A DNA stretch of 64,000 nt from Crocinitomicaceae bacterium (GTDB lineage Bacteria > Bacteroidota > Bacteroidia > Flavobacteriales_D > Crocinitomicaceae): NCBI GenBank assembly GCA_030833845.1, contig JAURGK010000006.1:1-64000 (forward strand), given 5' to 3'. The translations under genes were made by a program, and so were the position numbers. The notes under the pieces are model-generated. The model saw nothing but the letters and a program-made list of their open reading frames with translations. It was not told where the DNA came from and made no database searches. Shown in pieces: positions 8,643 through 16,058 of the stretch; within the stretch, counting starts at the first letter, position 1; every line of letters starts with the position of its first letter.

Positions 8643-9320
8643 CGGGTTGCTCGTTGAAACAGGGATGATTTTTCCATTCATAAATGCACCAGCATGCATT
8701 GAAAAATCTGCAATAAATTCAGCCATGTGCTCGGCCGTAGTTGGTGCTGTAAATCCAGGAAAGGCAGCGCTGAGCATTTGGGTTTGAACAGCTCCTAAGC
8801 ACAAGCAATTCATGCGTAAATCGGTATTTTTATACTCTTCGGCAAAAAGTTCAGTGAAGGCGCACAAGGCTGCTTTCGAAGTAGAATAGGCAGCCAATCC
8901 AGGGAATTTTAGGCTTCCTTGAAACCCCCCCATAGAGCTGATATTTACAATATGAGCGTTGCTAGAAAGCAGGGGTAAGAATGCTTGAGTAGTTTGCATC
9001 ACACCAATAACATTGACCTGATAACTTTCTTGAAAATCCTCTTGGCTGAGCGCTTCGAAGGGTTTGTTGATCAATAAGCCGGCATTATTGATTAGGATAT
9101 CAAATGAAGGTTTTAAGCCAAGGCTATGAATTTGATTCTTGACATTACTTGAAATATCTAGGGCAAAAGAATGCACATTTTTTTGAGTGAATTGCATCAG
9201 CATCTTGTCTAGATTCCTTGAAAATGCAAAGACTTCAACGTTTGAAATAGCAGCAAAATGAGCCACTAATGCCGCACCAATTCCTTGACTAGCTCCAATT
9301 ATAGCAATTCTTTTATTCAT
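8640..9320 (-). CDS. Short-chain dehydrogenase/reductase (SDR family)
   Basis: 226-residue cytosolic oxidoreductase. The NAD(P)-binding GASQGIG motif is at residues 9-15, the NNAG structural motif near residue 80 (INNAGLL), and the catalytic Ser ~ISSMGG and YSTSK (Tyr-x3-Lys) around residues 129-149. These make it a complete classical SDR. It overlaps the upstream reductase gene by 8 bases, so it is probably co-expressed with the paaE-like genes. SDR enzymes act in the later beta-oxidation-like steps of phenylacetate breakdown, but SDR specificity cannot be told from sequence, so its place in that pathway is an inference from position. Confidence 0.88.
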   Translation of the reverse strand: MNKRIAIIGASQGIGAALVAHFAAISNVEVFAFSRNLDKMLMQFTQKNVHSFALDISSNVKNQIHSLGLKPSFDILINNAGLLINKPFEALSQEDFQESYQVNVIGVMQTTQAFLPLLSSNAHIVNISSMGGFQGSLKFPGLAAYSTSKAALCAFTELFAEEYKNTDLRMNCLCLGAVQTQMLSAAFPGFTAPTTAEHMAEFIADFSMHAGAFMNGKIIPVSTSNP

Positions 9321-10377
9321 CGTAATTAACGATTAATTCTTGACTTGTGGCATGTGCTTGGCAAGTAAGTATATAGCCTTCTGCCACCTCGTTGTCTGTG
9401 AGTGAATGGTTCATGCGCATCGAGGCACTCCCTTTAAGCACTTTGGCTCTACAAGATGAACAAACCCCACCTCTGCAGGAAAAAGGCGCATCAAGCCCAG
9501 CTTTTTCCGCTAGTTCTAAAATGCTTTTGTCAGTTCCCTGCATTTCAAATTGTGCAATTTCGCCATCAATCATTACCTTGACCTGACTTTTGCCACTAAA
9601 TTGCTCGATTACCTCTGTTTGTTTGCTCGTGTTGCTAACAAAGAATAATTCTTTGTGTATTTTTTGCTCCGCGACCCCAAAAAAGGCGAGTGTTTTTTCA
9701 GCCATCTCTACCAACGCTTGAGGCCCACATAAGTAAAAGGCATCGGCTTGGAGCAGTGACAAATTTTGCTTGATTTGGGTCTTGAGTGCTGCTTCGTCTA
9801 TGCGTCCAAAAATGGCACCGGCTTGATTTTCTTTTGAAAAATAGAGGTGAGTTGAAGTATTTGTTAACGATTGAATTTCGTTAAGGAATAAACTAGAATG
9901 CGCGCTTTTATTGCCATAAAACAAATGAAAGTGTGCTGAATCACCTGCAGTTTTGAGCATTCCCATAATGGGTGTGATGCCCGATCCGGCTGCAATGGCA
10001 ACTACGTTTTTATTGTTGGGATTCCAAGTAAAATTACCCTCTGGTTCAAAGACTAACAAGCTTGTTCCCTTTTCAATGCGTTGTAGGTAATTGGATGCCT
10101 TACCTTTTTCAATGGCTTTCACGCCAATACATAGACCTTGTTTTTCGCCACTACAAATAGAGTAAGATCTTCTTAATTTTTCGCCATCAATATCGAGCTC
10201 AAGTGTCAGGTATTGACCAGCCGTAAAGTTGAAATTAGCTTGGAGCAGTGAAGGAATATCAAACTCAATTTGAACAGCATCATTAGTCAATTTTTCAACC
10301 GACTTTACCACTAGATGGTGTGCGCCTTTAGGCAAAGCATTGTTTTTATTGGATTTAAATCTGTCGAAAAGTCCCAT
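9313..10377 (-). CDS. paaE: PaaE-type oxidoreductase, second copy (FAD/NAD(P)/2Fe-2S)
   Basis: 354 residues built like PaaE, the reductase that passes electrons from NADPH to the phenylacetyl-CoA epoxygenase. The FAD domain has RRSYSICS (about residues 75-82), the NAD(P) domain has AAGSGITPIMGML (about 130-142), and the C-terminal plant-type ferredoxin domain has ligands C301, C306, C309 and C339 (CRGGVCSSC ... C). It is clearly paralogous to the gene just upstream (10381-11451), which starts its domains in the same order with the same spacing. It has a longer charged N-terminus (LFDRFKSNKNN). The gene is 3 bases downstream of its paralogue and overlaps the SDR gene. It could serve a second oxygenase; which copy feeds PaaABC is unknown. 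Confidence 0.85.
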   Translation of the reverse strand: MGLFDRFKSNKNNALPKGAHHLVVKSVEKLTNDAVQIEFDIPSLLQANFNFTAGQYLTLELDIDGEKLRRSYSICSGEKQGLCIGVKAIEKGKASNYLQRIEKGTSLLVFEPEGNFTWNPNNKNVVAIAAGSGITPIMGMLKTAGDSAHFHLFYGNKSAHSSLFLNEIQSLTNTSTHLYFSKENQAGAIFGRIDEAALKTQIKQNLSLLQADAFYLCGPQALVEMAEKTLAFFGVAEQKIHKELFFVSNTSKQTEVIEQFSGKSQVKVMIDGEIAQFEMQGTDKSILELAEKAGLDAPFSCRGGVCSSCRAKVLKGSASMRMNHSLTDNEVAEGYILTCQAHATSQELIVNYDE

Positions 10378-10380
10378 GGT

Positions 10381-11451
10381 TTAATCGTCAAAAGAAATTA
10401 GAATGTCACTGCTTTTCGGATGTGCCTGACAAGTAAGGACATAACCAGCTTCTACCTCTTCTTGGGTTAGGGCATAGTTGACATCCATCGATACCTCTCC
10501 ACGCAAAACTTTGGCTTTACAAGTGCAACAAACTCCACCTTTGCATGCAAAAGGCGCATCGGCACCTGCTTTATATGCTGCATCGAGAATGGAAGGACCT
10601 TCAGATGATAAATAAAAGTCTGTCACTTCTCCATCCATAATGAGCTCAATGTGAGATTCAAATGCAGCCACTTTGGCTTCATTGTTTTGATTTGTCCGTA
10701 CTACTGGGGCGGCATGAAAAAGTTCAAAATGAATCAAATTTGCTGCAAGGCCAAAGGCAATAAGTTCATCTTTGACAGCTAGAATCATTTCTTGAGGGCC
10801 ACATATATAAGCACCATCAATAGTTTGATTATTTACAAATGCTTGGAGTAAGAGCGGGATGCGAGCCGCATCAATACGCCCTTTGAGTAGGGGCACTCCA
10901 ATGTTCTCTCTTGAAAATATATGCACTAAATTCATACGGTCTAAATACTTGTTTTTCAGTGCTTCAAGTTCTTCACGAAATATGATTTCGTTCATGCCTT
11001 TATTGCCATAAAAAAGTGTGACCGTACTCAAAGGCTCTTCTCGGAGTATTGTTTTGAGTATAGAAATGATGGGTGTGATGCCCGATCCGGCTCCAACCAA
11101 TAAATAATGTTGTTTGGCACTTGAATTAGGTTGAAATTTAAAATTACCCATTGGAGCCATCACTTGGAGCGAGTCACCAATTTGAAGTTGATGATTGGCA
11201 AAGGAAGAAAATTTACCGTCGGGGATCTCTTTAATAGCTACACGCCAGTTGTTTTCATGTGGAGCGCTACACAAGGAGTATGATCTGCGTACCTCCTCGT
11301 TGTCAATAATTGTTTTAAATGTGAGGTATTGCCCGGCCGAATACTGAAATTCAGCTTGCAATGCAAGAGGTACTTCAAAGGCCACCGAAACACAGCCTTC
11401 GGTTTCATGTTGAAGTTCGCTCACCTTTAAGGTATGAAAATTTGTTGACAT
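10381..11451 (-). CDS. paaE: 1,2-phenylacetyl-CoA epoxidase reductase subunit PaaE
   Basis: 356 residues with three domains: FAD-binding (RRSYSLCSAP, about residues 73-82), NAD(P)-binding (VGAGSGITPIISIL, about 123-136; then YICGPQEMI), and a C-terminal 2Fe-2S domain with C303, C308, C311 and C341. PaaE supplies electrons to the di-iron PaaA subunit for ring epoxidation of phenylacetyl-CoA. It is transcribed divergently from paaABCD across a 137-base intergenic region with a promoter for each direction, rather than lying at the end of paaABCD as in E. coli. A close paralogue follows immediately, so this first copy, next to the shared regulatory region, is the more likely pathway enzyme. Confidence 0.9.
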   Translation of the reverse strand: MSTNFHTLKVSELQHETEGCVSVAFEVPLALQAEFQYSAGQYLTFKTIIDNEEVRRSYSLCSAPHENNWRVAIKEIPDGKFSSFANHQLQIGDSLQVMAPMGNFKFQPNSSAKQHYLLVGAGSGITPIISILKTILREEPLSTVTLFYGNKGMNEIIFREELEALKNKYLDRMNLVHIFSRENIGVPLLKGRIDAARIPLLLQAFVNNQTIDGAYICGPQEMILAVKDELIAFGLAANLIHFELFHAAPVVRTNQNNEAKVAAFESHIELIMDGEVTDFYLSSEGPSILDAAYKAGADAPFACKGGVCCTCKAKVLRGEVSMDVNYALTQEEVEAGYVLTCQAHPKSSDILISFDD

Positions 11452-11469
11452 GCTTTATAAATTCTGGCT

Positions 11470-11477
11470 CAAAAATA
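11470..11477 (-). promoter_or_regulatory. -7 promoter box for the paaE-paaE-SDR operon
   Basis: TATTTTTG on the minus strand fits TAnnTTTG and ends 18 bases before the ATG at 11451. A 12-bp palindrome (11478-11489) directly abuts it on the upstream side, which places a possible repressor site inside the promoter spacer. Confidence 0.55.
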
Positions 11478-11489
11478 CGCAATATTGCG
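11478..11489. promoter_or_regulatory. Palindrome, candidate operator of the paa divergent promoter
   Basis: CGCAATATTGCG is a perfect 12-bp palindrome in the intergenic region between paaE (minus) and paaA (plus), touching the -7 box of the paaE promoter. Phenylacetate operons are usually repressed by a phenylacetyl-CoA-responsive regulator; that this is its site here is an inference. Confidence 0.4.
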
Positions 11490-11495
11490 CTAGGC

Positions 11496-11520
11496 TCAAT
11501 GAACAATAATCAATGAACAA
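11496..11520 (+). repeat. Direct repeat TCAATGAACAA x2 upstream of paaA
   Basis: The 11-base sequence TCAATGAACAA occurs at 11496-11506 and again at 11510-11520, a 14-base period. It lies between the palindrome and the paaA promoter. It could be an activator or repressor site, but no regulator gene of a known phenylacetate family is in the window. Confidence 0.4.
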
Positions 11521-11536
11521 ACTGACAAGAATCATG

Positions 11537-11566
11537 TTTTGAAGGCGTAGTTATTTTCTATATTTG
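11537..11566 (+). promoter_or_regulatory. Promoter of paaABCD
   Basis: TATATTTG at 11559-11566 is a perfect TAnnTTTG -7 box, with TTTTG at 11537-11541 about 17 bases upstream as the -33 element. The predicted start of transcription is near 11571, giving a leader of about 18 bases before the paaA ATG at 11589. Confidence 0.6.
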
Positions 11567-11588
11567 TTTCATTGTAATTGATTGTACC

Positions 11589-12527
11589 ATGACCCAAGCA
11601 GAACACGAACGCCATTTTAACGATAAAATCGCCAAAGAAATCAAGATCGAGCCCAATGATTGGATGCCCGATGAATACCGCCAGACCTTAATACGTCAGA
11701 TTTCGCAGCATGCGCATTCTGAGGTAGTTGGTATGTTGCCAGAGGGCAATTGGATTACCCGCGCCCCCAACTTAAGAAGAAAAGCTGTATTACTTGCCAA
11801 GGTGCAAGATGAAGCTGGCCACGGATTATACCTCTATTCAGCGACAGAAACACTCGGTGCAGACCGCGAACAAACCATAGATGATTTGCATACGGGTAAA
11901 GCCAAATACTCGTCTATTTTTAATTACCCAGCTTTGACCTGGGCTGATATAGGCGCCATTGGTTGGTTGGTAGATGGTGCGGCAATCATGAATCAAGTAG
12001 CGCTCTGCCGTACTTCCTATGGGCCTTATGCCCGTGCGATGGTCAAAATTTGCAAAGAAGAGTCTTTTCATCAACGACAAGGTTATGAGTCACTCATGAA
12101 ACTTTGCAATGGAACACCACAACAAAAGGCCATGGCTCAAGATGCACTCAATCGTTTTTGGTGGCCAGCCCTGATGATGTTTGGTCCTAACGATGCCGAA
12201 TCCACGCATTCAGAACAATCGATTGCTTGGAAAATCAAGCGATTCACCAACGACGAGCTCAGACAAAGTTTTGTGGATGCCACAGTTCCGCAAGCCGAAA
12301 TTTTGGGTCTTACCATCCCCGATGAGAACCTAAAATGGAATGAAGAACGGGGCCACTATGATTTCTCTGAAATCAATTGGGATGAGTTTTGGCAAGTGGT
12401 TAAAGGAAATGGCCCCTGCAATAAAGAAAGGCTGGCTGCGCGAATCAAAGCCAAAGAAGAAGGTCTATGGGTAAGAGAAGCAGCCAATGCGTTTGCTAAA
12501 AAACGCGCAATGAAAAAATCAGCATAA
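11589..12527 (+). CDS. paaA: 1,2-phenylacetyl-CoA epoxidase catalytic subunit PaaA
   Basis: 312 residues, the di-iron oxygenase subunit that converts phenylacetyl-CoA to its 1,2-epoxide. The four-helix bundle ligands are visible: E45 ([11 protein letters not shown]), E75 and H78 (QDEAGHG), and E157/E158 with H161 ([10 protein letters not shown]). The region [26 protein letters not shown] is nearly invariant in the family. It is the first gene of paaABCD, all with short spacings, behind its own promoter. Length is close to the E. coli protein (309). No damage seen. Confidence 0.97.
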   Translation: MTQAEHERHFNDKIAKEIKIEPNDWMPDEYRQTLIRQISQHAHSEVVGMLPEGNWITRAPNLRRKAVLLAKVQDEAGHGLYLYSATETLGADREQTIDDLHTGKAKYSSIFNYPALTWADIGAIGWLVDGAAIMNQVALCRTSYGPYARAMVKICKEESFHQRQGYESLMKLCNGTPQQKAMAQDALNRFWWPALMMFGPNDAESTHSEQSIAWKIKRFTNDELRQSFVDATVPQAEILGLTIPDENLKWNEERGHYDFSEINWDEFWQVVKGNGPCNKERLAARIKAKEEGLWVREAANAFAKKRAMKKSA

Positions 12528-12538
12528 CAACCTATACT

Positions 12539-12826
12539 ATGTCAAATTCAGATTGGCCTCTTTGGGAGGTTTTTATTCGAAGCAAACAAGGCTTAAATCA
12601 TAAACATGTCGGAAGCCTTCGCGCTCCAGATGCAACTTTGGCACTCGAAAATGCCCGAGATGTCTATACGCGCCGATCGGAAGGGATTAGTATATGGGTA
12701 GTAGAATCTGCGCATATCCATGCTACTGATATCGACCAAGCAGATGCATTTTTTGAACCCTCAGACACAAAAATATATCGCCATCCTACGTTTTATGAAG
12801 TGCCAGATGGTGTAAAACATATGTAA
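12539..12826 (+). CDS. paaB: 1,2-phenylacetyl-CoA epoxidase subunit PaaB
   Basis: 95-residue small subunit that bridges PaaAC heterodimers in the epoxidase complex. Family hallmarks are the N-terminal WPLWEVFIRSKQGLNHKHVGSL segment, the ALENARDVYTRRSEG helix and the IWVVESAHIHA strand. It sits 11 bases after paaA and two bases before paaC, in the usual order. It has no catalytic residues of its own. Confidence 0.96.
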   Translation: MSNSDWPLWEVFIRSKQGLNHKHVGSLRAPDATLALENARDVYTRRSEGISIWVVESAHIHATDIDQADAFFEPSDTKIYRHPTFYEVPDGVKHM

Positions 12827-12828
12827 AA

Positions 12829-13584
12829 ATGCAGCAGGATTCCTTATTTGAATATGTAATGCGCTTGTCTGATGACAGCCTCATATTAGGCCAACGCCTA
12901 GGAGAATGGTGTGGCCATGGTCCAATACTTGAGGAGGATATTGCCATTACTAACATTGCCTTAGATTTAATTGGTCAGTCGATCAGTTTGTATGATTTTG
13001 CTGCTGAATTGGAAGCAAAAGGTAGAAACCATGATCAATTGGCCTACTTGCGCTATGAAAATGAATACAAAAATGTATTGTTGGTAGAACAACCCAATGG
13101 TGATTTTGCCATGACAATGTTGCGCCAATTTTTCTTTGATGCTTTTCGTTTGCCTTTGTATGAGGCCTTGATGCAAAGTCGTGTAGCACAATTGGCCGCC
13201 ATTGCGGCTAAATCGGTAAAAGAAACACGTTATCATCTCAAGCACAGCTCTGAATGGGTAATTCGTCTAGGCGATGGCACCGAAGAATCGCACATGCGTG
13301 CTCAAGCAGCAATTGATCACCTGTGGCGTTATACCAATGAATTATTTTATGAAAACGCCCATGATCAGCGCCTGCAAGAATCAGGAGCCGTGCCTCTAAT
13401 GTCTGATATAAAAGAAAAGTGGCAAAAAACTGTACATGAGGTACTGCAAGAAGCAACTCTTCAATTGCCCTCCAATAATTGGAAATTTGATGGCGGAAGA
13501 GAGGGCCGACATTCTGAGCATATGGGTTATATTCTTTCAGATTTACAATACATGCAAAGAGCCTATCCTAATATGGAATGGTAG
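12829..13584 (+). CDS. paaC: 1,2-phenylacetyl-CoA epoxidase structural subunit PaaC
   Basis: 251 residues, a ferritin-like bundle paralogous to PaaA that no longer needs to bind iron and stabilises the catalytic subunit. Recognisable blocks include LSDDSLILGQRLGEWCGHGPILEED at the N-terminus, NIALDLIGQ, QLAYLRYENEYKNVLLVEQPNGDFA and the final GREGRHSEHMGYILSDLQYMQR. It overlaps paaD by 7 bases, implying translational coupling. Length matches the family (about 248-255). Confidence 0.96.
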   Translation: MQQDSLFEYVMRLSDDSLILGQRLGEWCGHGPILEEDIAITNIALDLIGQSISLYDFAAELEAKGRNHDQLAYLRYENEYKNVLLVEQPNGDFAMTMLRQFFFDAFRLPLYEALMQSRVAQLAAIAAKSVKETRYHLKHSSEWVIRLGDGTEESHMRAQAAIDHLWRYTNELFYENAHDQRLQESGAVPLMSDIKEKWQKTVHEVLQEATLQLPSNNWKFDGGREGRHSEHMGYILSDLQYMQRAYPNMEW

Positions 13585-14063
13585 AAGCAGCTCAAATAAG
13601 ATTGCTTTTAGAGCAGGTCAATGACCCTGAAATTCCTGTATTATCCGTTTTGGATCTTGGCGTAGTTCAAAAAATTTACCTGGAGGCCAATCAATGGATC
13701 ATTGAACTTACGCCCACCTACAGTGGCTGCCCTGCGATGCAACAAATCGAAGCAGATATCCTTTCAAAATTATCAGAGAACGGCATTGAAAATGCCCGTG
13801 TCAAACATGTCTTGAGCCCCGCCTGGACAACAGATTGGATTTCTAAAGAAGGCAGACAAAAACTTCTTTTATATGGCATTGCACCACCCGTTGATGAGGT
13901 GGATAAATCTACACTTTTTGCCTCAGGACCAACGGTCAACTGCCCGAAATGTTCAAGTACGAATACACGCATGGTGAGCTTGTTTGGAAGTACAGCATGC
14001 AAAGCTCATTACCAGTGTACAGAGTGCTTGGAGCCCTTCGATTATTTCAAGTGCTTGAAATAG
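13578..14063 (+). CDS. paaD: Phenylacetate-CoA oxygenase assembly factor PaaD (MIP18 family)
   Basis: 161 residues. The N-terminal MIP18/DUF59 domain has DPEIPVLSVLDLGVV (residues 16-30) and TPTYSGCPAMQQIE, the motif with the conserved Cys used in Fe-S/iron assembly. The C-terminal zinc-ribbon-like tail (about residues 120-161) has CPKC, C (in STACKAHYQC), TEC and FKC. PaaD is needed to mature the di-iron/Fe-S parts of the epoxidase. It is the last gene of the plus-strand operon. No terminator hairpin is obvious in the ~105 bases before the padR gene, but that gene has its own promoter. Confidence 0.95.
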   Translation: MVEAAQIRLLLEQVNDPEIPVLSVLDLGVVQKIYLEANQWIIELTPTYSGCPAMQQIEADILSKLSENGIENARVKHVLSPAWTTDWISKEGRQKLLLYGIAPPVDEVDKSTLFASGPTVNCPKCSSTNTRMVSLFGSTACKAHYQCTECLEPFDYFKCLK

Positions 14064-14145
14064 ATTAGCCACACCAATCTATTCTTTGTTTGTGTGAATA
14101 TGTATTTTTTAGTACTATGTATTGCATAATACATTATAAAACATA

Positions 14146-14153
14146 TATCTTTG
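14146..14153 (+). promoter_or_regulatory. -7 promoter box for the padR-pspC pair
   Basis: TATCTTTG fits TAnnTTTG, with a TTG at 14122-14124 as a possible -33 element. The box ends 15 bases before the ATG at 14169. The stretch around it is very AT-rich with overlapping TGTAT/ATACA motifs, which may be PadR operator half-sites, but no clean palindrome was confirmed. Confidence 0.5.
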
Positions 14154-14168
14154 CATAAACTTATTTGA

Positions 14169-14498
14169 ATGAATATAGAAAACACACAATCTCAGATGCG
14201 CAAAGGCTTACTTGAGTATTGTATTCTAGGCATTTTGAATGCGCAAGAGGCGTATCCATCAGAAATACTTGATAAGCTGCGAGAGGCTCAACTTTTGGTA
14301 GTAGAGGGAACAGTTTATCCCTTACTTACAAGATTGAAAAACATGGAATTATTAAGTTATCGCTGGGAGGAATCTAGCGCTGGCCCTCCACGAAAGTATT
14401 ATTCATTAACAGCAAAAGGCCACAAATTCTATGCTGATTTGGCTACCACATGGAATGAACTACAGCAAGCAGTAAACTCTCTTACCCAAAAAAAATAA
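14169..14498 (+). CDS. PadR family transcriptional regulator
   Basis: 109-residue winged-helix regulator. The PadR pattern is clear: RKGLLEYCILGILNAQEAYPSEILDKL (helices 1-2), VVEGTVYPLLTRLKNMELLSYRW (recognition helix and wing), GPPRKYYSLTAKG, and a short C-terminal dimer helix. This is the PadR-s2 size class, usually an autorepressor that controls the next gene. The PspC-domain gene starts 6 bases downstream, so it is the likely target and the pair probably responds to envelope or membrane stress. Confidence 0.92.
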   Translation: MNIENTQSQMRKGLLEYCILGILNAQEAYPSEILDKLREAQLLVVEGTVYPLLTRLKNMELLSYRWEESSAGPPRKYYSLTAKGHKFYADLATTWNELQQAVNSLTQKK

Positions 14499-14504
14499 AC
14501 AAAG

Positions 14505-16058
14505 ATGAACAAAACCATTTCTATTCATATTCAAGGCTTTGCCTTTTTACTAGAAGAACAAGCATATGAGTTGCTTCATAAGTATCTCAATGACTTGGCA
14601 ACTGTTTTAAAACACGAACTGGGTAAGGAAGAAATATTACAAGATATTGAATTACGGATTGTAGAGCTTCTTCAACAGAAACTTGTCAAGGATATGGTCA
14701 TACAACAAGATCAAATCCAGCGCATCATACAATTGTTGGGAACACCAGAAGACTTCGGTGCAGAAGGGGTTTCGAGTGAAGTGCCGAAAGTTGAAAAAAT
14801 GCAAGCTGCCAGCACGGCACAAAAGCGTTTTTTTAGAGATACAGATAGTGCCATACTTGGTGGCGTGGCAAGTGGCGTAGCCGCCTATTTTAATCTAGAT
14901 GTGGTATTGGTAAGGGTGGGGTTCGTTTTATTCACTATGGCTTTTGGTTCTGGTATCCCGCTGTATCTACTGCTATGGATTGTTACGCCCAGGGCTAAAA
15001 CGGCAAGTGATAAATTACAAATGAAAGGAGTTCCGGTAAATGTAGAGAGCATCAAATCAGAATTCAAAGAAACAGCAGAGCGCCTTGAAAAAAAAACAAA
15101 AAAATGGTCTGATCATTTGCGCCCAGATGCTGCATTAAGCAAATCAACTAAGCGTTTTTTAAACTTTATACTCAAGACCATGGGTGCAGTATTTGTATTT
15201 TGGGGCTTCTCGAGTCTGATCAGTGTGCTTTTTTTTCTTTTCATTGACCCACATTGGATTCCGGCTCAAATCAATGGTGAGTTTACCTCCTTAGGTGAGT
15301 TAGGAAAATTATTTTTTGAGACGACACAAATTCTAGATTTCCTTTATTTAGGTAGTGGGTTGTTGACGATTTCAATCGCTTTGTTGAGTATTGCCATTGG
15401 TATTCGTTTGCTTATGCAATTGAATCGAGGTTGGTTTCGCGCAATTTTGGCCTTCCTAAGTGCAAGTGCAATCATTGGTGTCATCATTCTGACGATTGTT
15501 ACCATTAGCACCATTAAATCCTTTGCCGTTGATGGTTCCTTGAGTGCTGAAGTGGGAACATACCATGGAGATTCTTTGCAATTAAATATCGATACAGATG
15601 TTCAATCCTTGACTTCCAAACCAAATCGGTTACAGAAATATTCGGGCAATTTTAAACCCATCCAAAGTCCCAATCAAGGTCTGTTGTTCGTTGAAAATGG
15701 TCGGATTTATAACGGAGGCATAGCTATTGAATATACCACAAGTGATGACAGTTTATATCATATAGGCGTAGAGAAGAAAGCAAATGGTTCGTCTTATGTA
15801 AAAGCTAACCGCAGGGCTAGTCATATTTATTTTCCGTTGCACTTAAATGCCAAGGGCTTGAACTTTTCGAGTGGTTTTTCATTTCCTATCAAAGACCGCT
15901 ACCGTGATCAAGAGGTGGTGCTAAAAATCGCAGTTCCAAAGGGAAGGGTGGTTGTGCACAAGAACAGGATTGTTTACCCCTATGCAAGCCAAGATATTTC
16001 CGATCAGATGCATGACCATGCTTTTGTATACAGCAATGGAAATTACTCAGCGTGGTAG
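14505..16058 (+). CDS. PspC-domain membrane protein
   Basis: 517 residues. About 1-90 is a soluble helical region (AYELLHKYLNDLATVLKHELGKEEILQDIELRI, then a second helix pair), followed by a PspC domain at about 105-165 (RFFRDTDSAILGGVASGVAAYFNLDVVLVRV and a hydrophobic helix ending in LLWIVTP). Further membrane helices are near 215-245, 275-305 and 312-340. The C-terminal ~150 residues are a beta-rich extracytoplasmic part similar in style to putative adhesin (DUF4097) or toastrack domains. This architecture is widespread in Bacteroidota next to PadR genes. Its last 12 bases overlap the convergent DUF5916 gene. A role in envelope stress is inferred from PspC and the regulator. Confidence 0.8.
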   Translation: MNKTISIHIQGFAFLLEEQAYELLHKYLNDLATVLKHELGKEEILQDIELRIVELLQQKLVKDMVIQQDQIQRIIQLLGTPEDFGAEGVSSEVPKVEKMQAASTAQKRFFRDTDSAILGGVASGVAAYFNLDVVLVRVGFVLFTMAFGSGIPLYLLLWIVTPRAKTASDKLQMKGVPVNVESIKSEFKETAERLEKKTKKWSDHLRPDAALSKSTKRFLNFILKTMGAVFVFWGFSSLISVLFFLFIDPHWIPAQINGEFTSLGELGKLFFETTQILDFLYLGSGLLTISIALLSIAIGIRLLMQLNRGWFRAILAFLSASAIIGVIILTIVTISTIKSFAVDGSLSAEVGTYHGDSLQLNIDTDVQSLTSKPNRLQKYSGNFKPIQSPNQGLLFVENGRIYNGGIAIEYTTSDDSLYHIGVEKKANGSSYVKANRRASHIYFPLHLNAKGLNFSSGFSFPIKDRYRDQEVVLKIAVPKGRVVVHKNRIVYPYASQDISDQMHDHAFVYSNGNYSAW

